Positions 45,314-53,259 of a stretch of 64,000 nucleotides of DNA are shown in pieces. The first letter of the stretch is position 1, and each line of letters opens with the position of its first letter. Origin of the DNA: Ureibacillus manganicus DSM 26584 (lineage in GTDB: Bacteria > Bacillota > Bacilli > Bacillales_A > Planococcaceae); NCBI RefSeq assembly GCF_000772945.1, contig NZ_JPVN01000003.1, positions 163,195 to 227,194 of the forward strand, read 5' to 3'. The notes under the pieces are model-generated. The model saw nothing but the letters and a program-made list of their open reading frames with translations. It was not told the origin of the DNA and searched no databases. A program made the translations under genes and the position numbers.

Positions 45314-47161
45314 TTATAGTTTGAAATATACAATGTTTAAATATTCATGTATTTCTTCTAATTCCAAATAATTTAATTTATCATTTTCCCATAAGTTCTT
45401 AATATTAGTTAATAATTCGTCCATTGTGAATCCATTTGTAATTTCTTTTTTAACTTTAGGAGAATAATTATTTGAGCTACGGATTTTTTTAACTAAGGAA
45501 AATTTATCATCTGCAACAATTAGTTCATAGTCAATATATTGTTTTGGTAAATTGATGTAATTTGCAATTGATATAGATATAAGTGTAACACTAGTAATAA
45601 TTTGCAATAAATGAGTAATTTCAATTAGACTTCTGATACTAAAGAACAAATTTTCTACTGAATATTCGTAGGAAATATTGAAAAGTGCAATTGCAGTAGC
45701 TTTGAAAAACGAATCTATTGAAAGACTTGTAAATTCATAGAAATTGAGATGAATATCATCTGAACTTCGAATTAACAACTCGCCAATAAGATAAAGTGTA
45801 GTTGATAATATAATTACCTCAAAAATGCTTTTTAAAGCTAAGGTTATTCTCTCAGAACCCAATAAATTTGTTCTTTTAATACTTATAGAAGGTTTTATAT
45901 CGTTATAAAATGCAAAACAAATTTCTATTGAACGTAAAAGTAAACGTATAAAAATGAATATAAATGATATTGTTAAGAACAATTTTGTAAAATTAACATC
46001 GAATAAAGAGTTAGAGATTATAAATAAAATGAATAAAATTGATAATATTCCAAGAGAGATTAACAAATTATTATTATTTCTAAATCTTACGTTTTCAGTT
46101 TTACTTATTTTTATCTGTTCATATGGTAAGGGTGTGACACTGTAAAATTGCATTATTTTACTAGTCTTATCAGAAGGTAAATTAATTTTCATTAAAAACT
46201 CTGAAAATGATCTTTTCTTATCTAATTCAAAGTTACTCGAATTTAATATATCATCAATTTTTTTAGATGGAATATCTTCGAATGATTTACAATTTTCCGT
46301 TAAGAAATGTAAAATTGCTTTATTTGTTCTATTTTGTTTTGCAAAACTAGCTGCAGTATATTCAGCAATAGGAAGTTTTCTTAAATATTTAAATGAGATT
46401 TTTAAAAGATACGAAAATAGCAAGATGAAGAGCGTTAATTGCAAAGTTAAAATGATTGTTAGTAAAAGTAAGTTAATAATAGCTAAAGTATTTACAGATA
46501 AATGATATTTGGAGACAAAAATGAAAAAACTGATCAAAAAAGAAATTGAAAATATTACAAAATACAAAATTTTATTATTCTTTTTAAAGTCTTTATAAAT
46601 CCAAACATTGAAGGTTATCAAAATAAATAAATATATAAATATATAATAAATTGAGTATTCGATTAAAAATAAGTAAGAAAGGCTACCAGAAATTAAATAA
46701 TAATAACCCTTATTAGATAATAAGCTAAATCTAATTGTTAATAAGATTAATATAATGTTTAATATTACTAAAACTATTACTAGATTATTGAAAAATAAAA
46801 ATATTAAATTAATTAAAGTTATAATAGAGTATTTCTTTAAAAAATATTTAAGTTCACTATACGACTTCTTTAAATCATTATGTAAAATTGTCTTGAAATC
46901 TTCCAATGAATTTGAGGAAAAGTGATAATATATTGCACCAATAAATAACAGTAAAATTAAACCTATAAAATCGCTTATAAACGGAAGTATTACTTCATTA
47001 TGGTTAAACTGGTTAAATTCATTCGATTCTTGAATGAATTTAATTGTATTAAATGGTTTTAAAAACAAACCTGCGGATATAAAAATTATTATTGACCAAA
47101 AGATTGCTTGAAAGAAAAGATTAACAGATAAATTTTTATTAGAAAAAAATTTTTTTTTCAT
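45314..47161 (-). CDS. AT-rich polytopic membrane protein with channel-like C-terminal region
   Basis: The 615-residue product has ten or more membrane helices, two cytosolic stretches (about 285-370 and the last 80 residues) and is dominated by Ile, Leu, Phe, Asn and Lys codons, more AT-rich than its neighbours. Near residues 470-545 it reads SIDSFFKATAIALFNISYE, then RSLIEITHLLQIITSVTLISIS, which has the spacing of a two-helix ion-channel pore without a GYG filter. A soluble tail with KVKKEITNGFTMDELL follows. I do not recognise a named family. It is monocistronic in an apparently acquired segment. Confidence 0.65.
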   Translation of the reverse strand: MKKKFFSNKNLSVNLFFQAIFWSIIIFISAGLFLKPFNTIKFIQESNEFNQFNHNEVILPFISDFIGLILLLFIGAIYYHFSSNSLEDFKTILHNDLKKSYSELKYFLKKYSIITLINLIFLFFNNLVIVLVILNIILILLTIRFSLLSNKGYYYLISGSLSYLFLIEYSIYYIFIYLFILITFNVWIYKDFKKNNKILYFVIFSISFLISFFIFVSKYHLSVNTLAIINLLLLTIILTLQLTLFILLFSYLLKISFKYLRKLPIAEYTAASFAKQNRTNKAILHFLTENCKSFEDIPSKKIDDILNSSNFELDKKRSFSEFLMKINLPSDKTSKIMQFYSVTPLPYEQIKISKTENVRFRNNNNLLISLGILSILFILFIISNSLFDVNFTKLFLTISFIFIFIRLLLRSIEICFAFYNDIKPSISIKRTNLLGSERITLALKSIFEVIILSTTLYLIGELLIRSSDDIHLNFYEFTSLSIDSFFKATAIALFNISYEYSVENLFFSIRSLIEITHLLQIITSVTLISISIANYINLPKQYIDYELIVADDKFSLVKKIRSSNNYSPKVKKEITNGFTMDELLTNIKNLWENDKLNYLELEEIHEYLNIVYFKL

Positions 47162-47495
47162 ATTATCCCTCTTAAATTATTGATTTACTATATTTAATTT
47201 TATAGAAATAGTTTATTTAATTTAATTTTACAGGCTCTAATGATTTGGTTTAATAATACCATATCGACTTATTTATCTTTTCTATTTGTTTTGTTTTCTG
47301 ATTGAATTATATATTTAATAGTGATAATAATTATCTATCTTGATGATTTATTTTGATAAAATTAGATGGTAGGCCTAGTGGCACAATTTATAGTTTCAAT
47401 TTAATATTACCATTACTACAGAATTTAAAAGAGATTAATATGAGAATATCTTCTATAGAAGACGTATTCTGTTATATTGTAAATGTGAAAATAAA

Positions 47496-47654
47496 AATGT
47501 TCAACTTTGCTTGTATATGGATGTACAACTTTGATTTTAGAGCAGATCTGGTTAATTATTTCAACTTGACATGGAGCCTATGCGGGCATGGCTATACCAG
47601 CCAGAACCCAGCCTTATCAAGAGCTGGTTAGTCCACCGAGGCTACCATACCCGC
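47496..47654. mobile_element. Putative insertion-sequence debris with a long palindrome
   Basis: Two direct near-repeats, TGTTCAACTTTG and TGTACAACTTTG, lie 30 bases apart at 47498-47540 and recall ends of IS elements. They are followed by a GC-richer island at 47582-47654 in which GCGGGCATGG pairs with CCATACCCGC and an inner CCAGC pairs with GCTGG. No transposase remains. An open frame across it (47353-47631) has no start signals. The assignment to a mobile element is tentative. Confidence 0.35.
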
Positions 47655-47749
47655 CACTCCAGATAATAATGCTAAGTGGAAATATTTTGAATCACTTAAA
47701 CAAGCGTTTTGTACATTTTAAAAATCATTTCTATTATATAAAATGCTTA

Positions 47750-47781
47750 CTCAAACCACACAAGGTTTGAGTATTTTTTAT
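47750..47781 (+). terminator. Strong hairpin terminator in the debris region
   Basis: TACTCAAACC and GGTTTGAGTA form a perfect 10-bp stem with a 6-base loop, followed by TTTTTTA. No complete gene is upstream on this strand, so it is probably left from a lost gene. Confidence 0.8.
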
Positions 47782-47892
47782 TCCCTATAAATTCACATTC
47801 CTGCAAATGGTTTGTACGAGTATGTCTCTATTTTCGTTCCAAAAAGCTATATCAAGATTGAAAGAATATTTCAAAAAGGGGAATAATGAACA

Positions 47893-48033
47893 ATGAAAGA
47901 CAAACTATTTATTCTCGTTTTATTGCATCTTATTAACAGCACATGTATTGATACTGCACCAGCAACTACAAGTTCGTATGTTGAACTTGCCAACAATAGA
48001 AATAGCTATGAATGGCATAGACTTACATACTAG
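47893..48033 (+). CDS. Short ORF with lipoprotein-like start, possibly decayed
   Basis: A 46-codon frame starts MKDKLFILVLLHLINSTC and ends NSYEWHRLTY. AAGGGG lies 11 bases upstream. A small frame change at about 47940 would restore a lipobox-like LLTAC, so this could be a frameshifted small lipoprotein. I know no relative. Confidence 0.25.
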   Translation: MKDKLFILVLLHLINSTCIDTAPATTSSYVELANNRNSYEWHRLTY

Positions 48034-48170
48034 AACTAATATATACAACTTCCTTAATATTCAGAGAAAACGTTTGAACAATTTTAAACATTGCTTATAA
48101 CAATAAATGAAGAAAAGGTTGGAAATTGACGTTTCCAACCTTAAAAATAATTTTCTCTGGTTATTGAGGA

Positions 48171-48347
48171 TTACGATTTAGTACTTCTTTCCATTGCATC
48201 TTCCCAACTTGGGAAATAAAATAGTGCATTTCTCATTAACTCTGGATTTGTCTTCTTTATTTGTTTCTTACGCAGTGGCTGTCCTTCTTTTTTCATTAGC
48301 TCTGCAATTTTACTCACAACTTCATCAACACTCATATTGGCTTCCAT
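48171..48347 (-). CDS. Small protein with homing-endonuclease-associated-like repeat
   Basis: ATG 48347 has AGGAGGAAGA upstream, giving 58 residues. The sequence SVDEVVSKIAELMKKEGQPL then KKQIKKTNPELMRNALFYF and PSWEDAM has the helix pattern of the short DNA-binding repeat found beside HNH homing endonucleases (small helices with PS/GSW near the end). It is a likely DNA-binding small protein standing alone. Family assignment is by eye and moderately certain. Confidence 0.6.
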   Translation of the reverse strand: MEANMSVDEVVSKIAELMKKEGQPLRKKQIKKTNPELMRNALFYFPSWEDAMERSTKS

Positions 48348-48565
48348 TTTTCTTCCTCCTTTATAAGTATTCATTACTACCTTCTCCAAGTTACTAACTG
48401 AAGATACCCTTTTGTTGCATTTATTTAATTAAAATTGATGAAATTGTAAAATATTGAATCCGAATCACTCCAAAGGGGCACATTCAAGTCAAAATGCAGC
48501 TTGAACTAGACGTTGCTTGTGAATTATTGAAAAATGTCTTGAAAGTAGATACTTGCTCAAAAGAT

Positions 48566-48815
48566 ATTAGAAAAAATCGACTAGTTATTAGAAAAAACTC
48601 GAGAGTTATTAGAAAAAATCAGTATGATATTAGAATTTGTCCTTAAAGTTAATCCTTTAACAAAAGATATTAGAAAAAATCGATCAGTTATTAGAAAAAA
48701 CTCGAGAATATTAGAAAAAATCCGGATGTTATTAGAAATTATCCTTAAAGTTGATCCATGTGCAGAAGTAATTAGAAAGACTCGAGGCATTATTAGAAAT
48801 TGTTCTAAAATTGAT
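48566..48815. repeat. Intergenic tandem array with 21-bp period (ATTAGAA type)
   Basis: The heptamer ATTAGAA starts at 48566, 48587, 48608, 48629, 48669, 48690, 48710, 48731, 48771 and 48792. Steps are 21, 21, 21, 40, 21, 20, 21, 40 and 21, so units of about 21 bp are organised in blocks of four with a longer fourth unit (about 103 bp per block). Units share ATTAGAAAAAAtC followed by variable bases. It has no ribosome site or gene; open frames through it exist because the period is a multiple of three. Confidence 0.85.
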
Positions 48816-48979
48816 TCGAGTCCAAAAACCTCATCAAGAATTCAACCTTAAAACCATCAAAACTGGGCGTAAAATTCAATTTTAAGGTTAAACTTCAAAA
48901 TAGATATTATTTCGAATAAACTGTTTATTTGATTTTGATAAATGTATACAAATTGTCCATTGCAATTGTACTCAAAAGA

Positions 48980-49016
48980 GGTTACTATTCGAAAGCGGTA
49001 GGATAGTGGTAACTTC
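48980..49016. promoter_or_regulatory. Hairpin in the nupC leader
   Basis: GGTTACTAT and ATAGTGGTAAC pair with one bulge around a 15-base loop, 50 bases before the nupC start. There is no T-run, so it is not a standard terminator. It could be an operator or an RNA structure controlling the transporter. Confidence 0.4.
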
Positions 49017-49019
49017 CAT

Positions 49020-49033
49020 TGTAAGCGCACACA
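49020..49033. promoter_or_regulatory. Candidate cre site (CcpA) upstream of nupC
   Basis: TGTAAGCGCACACA fits the catabolite-responsive consensus TGWAANCGNTNWCA except for one base. It lies about 30 bases before the nucleoside transporter gene, a gene class often under CcpA control in Bacillales. Confidence 0.45.
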
Positions 49034-49063
49034 TATTCATTTAAATTCAACAGGAGGTTACAT

Positions 49064-50245
49064 ATGCAATATGTTATTTCAATTATAGGTATTTTTGTTG
49101 TACTATTTTTAGCTTGGATTGCAAGTTCTGATCGAAAAAAGATAAAGATTAAACCAGTTATTACAATGATTGTCATTCAAATCCTTTTTTCTTTGTTATT
49201 GTTAAATACACAATTTGGTTTAATTATTACTAAGGGAATCGCTACTGTGTTTACTAAGCTGCTTGAATTAGCAAATGAAGGGATAGCTTTCGTATTTGGC
49301 GGCTTGGCTAATGAGGGGGAATCTCCATTCTTTTTAAATGTCTTGCTTCCAATTGTCTTTATATCTGCATTAATTGGAATTCTACAATATATAAAAGTAC
49401 TTCCGTTCCTTATGAAGTGGATTGGTTTTGTTTTAAGTAAAGTTAATGGGATGGGGAAACTTGAATCCTATAATGCGGTTGCATCTTTAATGGTCGGTCA
49501 ATCTGAGGTATTCATTACGTTAAAGAAACAACTCGGTCTACTTTCGAAGCAACGATTGTATACGCTTTGTGCTTCTGCGATGTCGACTGTTTCGATGTCG
49601 ATCGTTGGTGCTTACATGACGATGCTAGAACCAAAATATATTGTGACAGCATTAGTGTTAAATTTATTTGGCGGTTTTATCATCGCTACACTTATTAATC
49701 CGTACGATGTAAACCCTAAAGAAGACTTACTTGAAATTGAAGATCATGAAAAGCAATCCTTTTTCGAGATGCTAGGTGAGTACATCTTAGATGGTTTTAA
49801 GGTTGCAGTTGTTGTTGGAGCTATGTTAATTGGTTACACTGCTTTAATTGCAGGATTCAATTATGTATTCCAGCTGTTGTTTAGTATTTCTTTCCAAGAG
49901 CTTTTAGGTTATATTTTCTCTCCAATTGCGTTTATTATGGGAATCCCATTTTCAGAGGCAGTTAGTGCAGGTAGTTTAATGGCCACTAAACTCGTGACGA
50001 ATGAATTCGTTGCAATGTTGGATCTATCTGGAGGGAATTATCAGTTTAGTGAACGTACAATGGGAATCCTTTCTGTATTCTTAGTATCCTTTGCGAACTT
50101 CGCATCGATCGGTATTATTGCTGGGGCGGTTAAAGGGCTCAATGAAAAACAAGGGAATACTGTTGCACGTTTTGGATTAAAGCTTTTATATGGTGCTACG
50201 CTTGTAAGTGTACTTTCATCAATCATTGTTAGTTTAGTTATATAA
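49064..50245 (+). CDS. nupC: NupC-type concentrative nucleoside transporter
   Basis: The 393-residue protein has the CNT family layout: N-terminal helices, [48 protein letters not shown], the [15 protein letters not shown] segment and ending [17 protein letters not shown]. These motifs form the nucleoside and sodium/proton site. AGGAGGT lies six bases before the ATG. It is a single gene with a terminator directly after it, and degenerate 21-bp repeat arrays on both sides. Confidence 0.94.
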   Translation: MQYVISIIGIFVVLFLAWIASSDRKKIKIKPVITMIVIQILFSLLLLNTQFGLIITKGIATVFTKLLELANEGIAFVFGGLANEGESPFFLNVLLPIVFISALIGILQYIKVLPFLMKWIGFVLSKVNGMGKLESYNAVASLMVGQSEVFITLKKQLGLLSKQRLYTLCASAMSTVSMSIVGAYMTMLEPKYIVTALVLNLFGGFIIATLINPYDVNPKEDLLEIEDHEKQSFFEMLGEYILDGFKVAVVVGAMLIGYTALIAGFNYVFQLLFSISFQELLGYIFSPIAFIMGIPFSEAVSAGSLMATKLVTNEFVAMLDLSGGNYQFSERTMGILSVFLVSFANFASIGIIAGAVKGLNEKQGNTVARFGLKLLYGATLVSVLSSIIVSLVI

Positions 50246-50255
50246 GCAATTCGCT

Positions 50256-50286
50256 AAAAGCCCACTAAAATTAGTGGGCTTTTTTA
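50256..50286 (+). terminator. Terminator of nupC
   Basis: AAGCCCACT and AGTGGGCTT form a 9-bp stem with a 6-base loop, then TTTT. Confidence 0.88.
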
Positions 50287-50301
50287 CGGTCTCATTTGTG
50301 T

Positions 50302-50520
50302 CGATATCGATCTCATTTGTGGTAGAAATCGATCTGTTGAGCCATTTTCGATCTACTTTATGAAATTATTGCTCCCCTTTGTGGCGGTATCGATCTACTT
50401 TATGACAGTATCGGTCTACTTTGTGAATTTATCGATCTCTTTGGCCATTTTCGATCTACTTTGTGAAATTATCGCTCCCCTATGTGGCGTTATCGCTCTC
50501 TTTTATGAATTTATCGGAAA
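50302..50520. repeat. Intergenic tandem array with 21-bp period (TCGATCTACTTTGTG type)
   Basis: The hexamer CGATCT or a one- to two-base variant starts at 50308, 50330, 50349, 50370, 50391, 50412, 50433, 50452, 50473, 50494 and 50515, steps of 22, 19, 21, 21, 21, 21, 19, 21, 21 and 21. Units read roughly TATCGATCTACTTTGTGAATT. The units are contiguous, with no spacers. An open frame from 50360 to 50557 is a by-product of the 21-bp period and shows heptad-like repeats without a ribosome site. Confidence 0.85.
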
Positions 50521-50655
50521 ATTCTCAAGCAACTTTTTAGCGACACTTTCAAACTAGAAAATGGAAGTTCCAAAAATAACAAATAGTAATTATTTATTAG
50601 TAATAAATAAATTATGATAATGTTAAAGTATTAGGGATTCAATAGGAGGACAATT

Positions 50656-52113
50656 ATGATTACAGGTGAGATTAAAAATAAAGTTGACCATATTTGGACG
50701 ACTCTTTGGACTGAAGGCTTAACAAACCCATTATCTGCAATTGAGCAGTTAACATATTTGCTTTTCATTAAAGGTTTGGACGAAATGGAAACAACAAAAG
50801 AACAAGAAGCTGAATTTTTAGGACTTGAGCATGAAAGTATTTTCCCCAAGGACAAGCAATACCTGCGTTGGCATCAATTCAAACAGCTAGGTAGTCCAGA
50901 AGAAATGTACCGGGTTGTTTCGCAAGAAGTGTTTCCATTCATTAAAGGGTTGCAAGGAAAAGAAGAATCTGCCTTTTCTACTTACATGAAAGATGCAATG
51001 TTCCAGATTCAAAAACCAAGTACACTAGCAAAAGTAGTAGATAGTTTAGACAATATCCCCATGTCTGACCGAGATACGCAAGGGGATTTATATGAGTATT
51101 TACTTTCAAAACTTTCTACATCAGGTACAAATGGACAATTCCGTACGCCGCGACACATTATTAATATGATGGTTGAGCTAATGAAGCCAACACCTGAGGA
51201 TAAAATCATTGATCCAGCCATGGGTTCTGCTGGTTTCTTAGTTGAGGCGAGCGAATATTTACGTAATAAACATAGTGACTTATTCCTTGTACAAGGTTTA
51301 AAAGATCATTTCCATAACAATATGTTCTTCGGAAATGATATGGATATTACGATGCTACGCATTGGGGCAATGAATATGATGCTTCACGGAGTAGACAATC
51401 CAAATATTTCATATCGCGATTCCTTATCAGAGGAAAACAAAGATAAAGAATTATACACATTAATTTTAGCGAACCCACCGTTTAAAGGGTCATTAGACTA
51501 TGAAGCAGTTTCAAATGATCTACTAACGGTAACAAAAACGAAAAAAACGGAGTTGCTTTTCCTTTCGCTTTTCTTACGCATTTTAAAACCTGGTGGACGT
51601 GCAGCAATTATCGTACCCGATGGCGTTTTATTTGGTAGTTCCAATGCACATAAAGCAATCCGTAAAGAAATCATTGATAACAATAAATTAGAAGCAATCA
51701 TCTCTATGCCAAGTGGTGTCTTCAAACCATACGCAGGTGTATCTACTGCAATTATGATTTTCACTAAAACTGGTGCAGGCGGTACAGACAATGTTTGGTT
51801 CTATGACATGCAAGCAGATGGGTACTCACTCGATGATAAACGAATTGAAATCAAAGACAATGACATTCCAGATATTATTGAACGTTTTGAAAATTTAGAA
51901 GCTGAAAAAGAGCGCAAACGTACAGAACAATCTTTCTTTGTCCCAGTTAGTGAAATACTAGAAAATGACTACGATTTATCGATTAATAAATATAAAGAAA
52001 TTGTATATGAGAGAGTCACTTATGAGGAACCAACAGTTATATTAGCTAAAATAAAACAATTGGAAGATGACATCCAGAAAGGGATTAATAATCTGGAGGA
52101 AATTCTAAAATGA
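50656..52113 (+). CDS. hsdM: Type I restriction-modification system, DNA methyltransferase subunit
   Basis: The 485-residue protein has the HsdM order: N-terminal helical domain (VDHIWTTLWTEGLTNPL), SAM-binding motif I DPAMGSAGFLVEA near residue 187, and the catalytic adenine-N6 motif IV in LANPPFKGS near residue 275. It methylates adenine at the target set by HsdS. AGGAGG precedes the ATG by eight bases. The stop overlaps the hsdS start by four bases (ATGA). Confidence 0.96.
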   Translation: MITGEIKNKVDHIWTTLWTEGLTNPLSAIEQLTYLLFIKGLDEMETTKEQEAEFLGLEHESIFPKDKQYLRWHQFKQLGSPEEMYRVVSQEVFPFIKGLQGKEESAFSTYMKDAMFQIQKPSTLAKVVDSLDNIPMSDRDTQGDLYEYLLSKLSTSGTNGQFRTPRHIINMMVELMKPTPEDKIIDPAMGSAGFLVEASEYLRNKHSDLFLVQGLKDHFHNNMFFGNDMDITMLRIGAMNMMLHGVDNPNISYRDSLSEENKDKELYTLILANPPFKGSLDYEAVSNDLLTVTKTKKTELLFLSLFLRILKPGGRAAIIVPDGVLFGSSNAHKAIRKEIIDNNKLEAIISMPSGVFKPYAGVSTAIMIFTKTGAGGTDNVWFYDMQADGYSLDDKRIEIKDNDIPDIIERFENLEAEKERKRTEQSFFVPVSEILENDYDLSINKYKEIVYERVTYEEPTVILAKIKQLEDDIQKGINNLEEILK

Positions 52114-53228
52114 AGTCGTACAAATTATTTGAAATATGTAATCCAAAACAATGGAAAACAATCTCTGAAAAGGATTTATTAGATGATGGGTATCCTGTCT
52201 ATGGAGCAAATGGAATTATCGGATTCTACTCCGAATATAACCATGAAAAAGAGACAATCTTAGTAACTTGTCGTGGAGCAACTTGTGGAACAGTCAATAT
52301 CTCTAAACCGTATTCATATGTAAATGGGAATGCAATGGCTTTAGATGATTTAAATGAAGAACTCATTCATATTGATTATTTATATTACTTTTTGAAATTT
52401 AGAGGGTTCAATGATGTAATCTCTGGTAGTGCGCAACCTCAAATTGTTCGAAATGCAATTGGGAAAATACAAATTCCTGTTTGTGATATGGAGACCCAAA
52501 TTCAAATCGTCAAAACTCTAAAAATGGCTGAAGAATTAATAAGTAATCGTGAAGCTCAAATTAGTGCTTTGGACGAATTAACGAGAAGTTTGTTTTTAGA
52601 TATGTTCGGTGATCCTTCAAGCAATGAAAAATGGGATGTGAATAATCTAGATGCTTTAACACTTAAAATTACAGACGGAGAGCATAATAATCCCGAGTTT
52701 CTAAGTAGTGGAGAATATATGATCAAAGCGAAAGATGTGCTAGAAAGCGGAATTTCATTAGACGATCCTAGTTATATTTCTACTGAAGATTTAAATAAGT
52801 TTCGAAAAAAATGTAATCCCGACCTTGGAGACTTATTATTAGTAAGTAGAGGAGCAACAATTGGTAGAACAACAGTTGTTGATACAGAGATTCCTTTTGC
52901 ATTGATGGGATCAGTAATCCTCATTAAATTAGATACGTCTCTGATTAATAACTATTATCTAGTAAATTTATTAAAAAGCTCCTTTGTTAAATCTAAGCTA
53001 GTAAGTGCTTCAAGTGCTAGTGCACAACAAGCAATCTACCTAAAGGATTTGAAAAAGCTACAAATCATGTTACCGCCATTACAACTACAAGAAAGTTATG
53101 CAAATAAAGTGATTGAAATAGAAAAACAGAAAAACGTACTTCTTGAGAGTTTAAAAGAATTTGAGAATTTCTTTAATGGACTTCTTCAAAAGGCCTTCAG
53201 TGGGGAACTCTTTCAAGAACAAGCGTAA
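52110..53228 (+). CDS. hsdS: Type I restriction-modification system, specificity subunit
   Basis: The 372-residue protein has two target-recognition domains separated by helices. The first half includes YPVYGANGIIGFYSEYNH and TCRGATCGTVN, the second half LLLVSRGATIGRTTVVD and PLQLQESYANKV, followed by the C-terminal coiled helices (FFNGLLQKAFSGELF). It recognises a split DNA sequence and joins HsdM and HsdR. Translationally coupled to hsdM by a four-base overlap. Confidence 0.94.
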   Translation: MKSYKLFEICNPKQWKTISEKDLLDDGYPVYGANGIIGFYSEYNHEKETILVTCRGATCGTVNISKPYSYVNGNAMALDDLNEELIHIDYLYYFLKFRGFNDVISGSAQPQIVRNAIGKIQIPVCDMETQIQIVKTLKMAEELISNREAQISALDELTRSLFLDMFGDPSSNEKWDVNNLDALTLKITDGEHNNPEFLSSGEYMIKAKDVLESGISLDDPSYISTEDLNKFRKKCNPDLGDLLLVSRGATIGRTTVVDTEIPFALMGSVILIKLDTSLINNYYLVNLLKSSFVKSKLVSASSASAQQAIYLKDLKKLQIMLPPLQLQESYANKVIEIEKQKNVLLESLKEFENFFNGLLQKAFSGELFQEQA

Positions 53229-53259
53229 TGTGTAAATACTAAGCAAGGTGGTTATGCCA

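Noticed and set aside
47353..47631. 92-codon frame starting MIKLDGRPSG
   Set aside because: Only a TTG start without a ribosome site, and it runs through IS-like repeats and a palindrome.
48624..48851. 75-codon plus-strand frame (and the 69-codon minus-strand frame) in the first array
   Set aside because: Same reason: a by-product of a period divisible by three, without start signals.
48566..50520. The two 21-bp arrays as CRISPR arrays
   Set aside because: Units are contiguous and degenerate, there are no unique spacers of constant length, and no cas genes are present.
50360..50557. 65-codon plus-strand frame in the second array
   Set aside because: It is kept open by the 21-bp (7-codon) period, has no ribosome site and encodes only the repeat.
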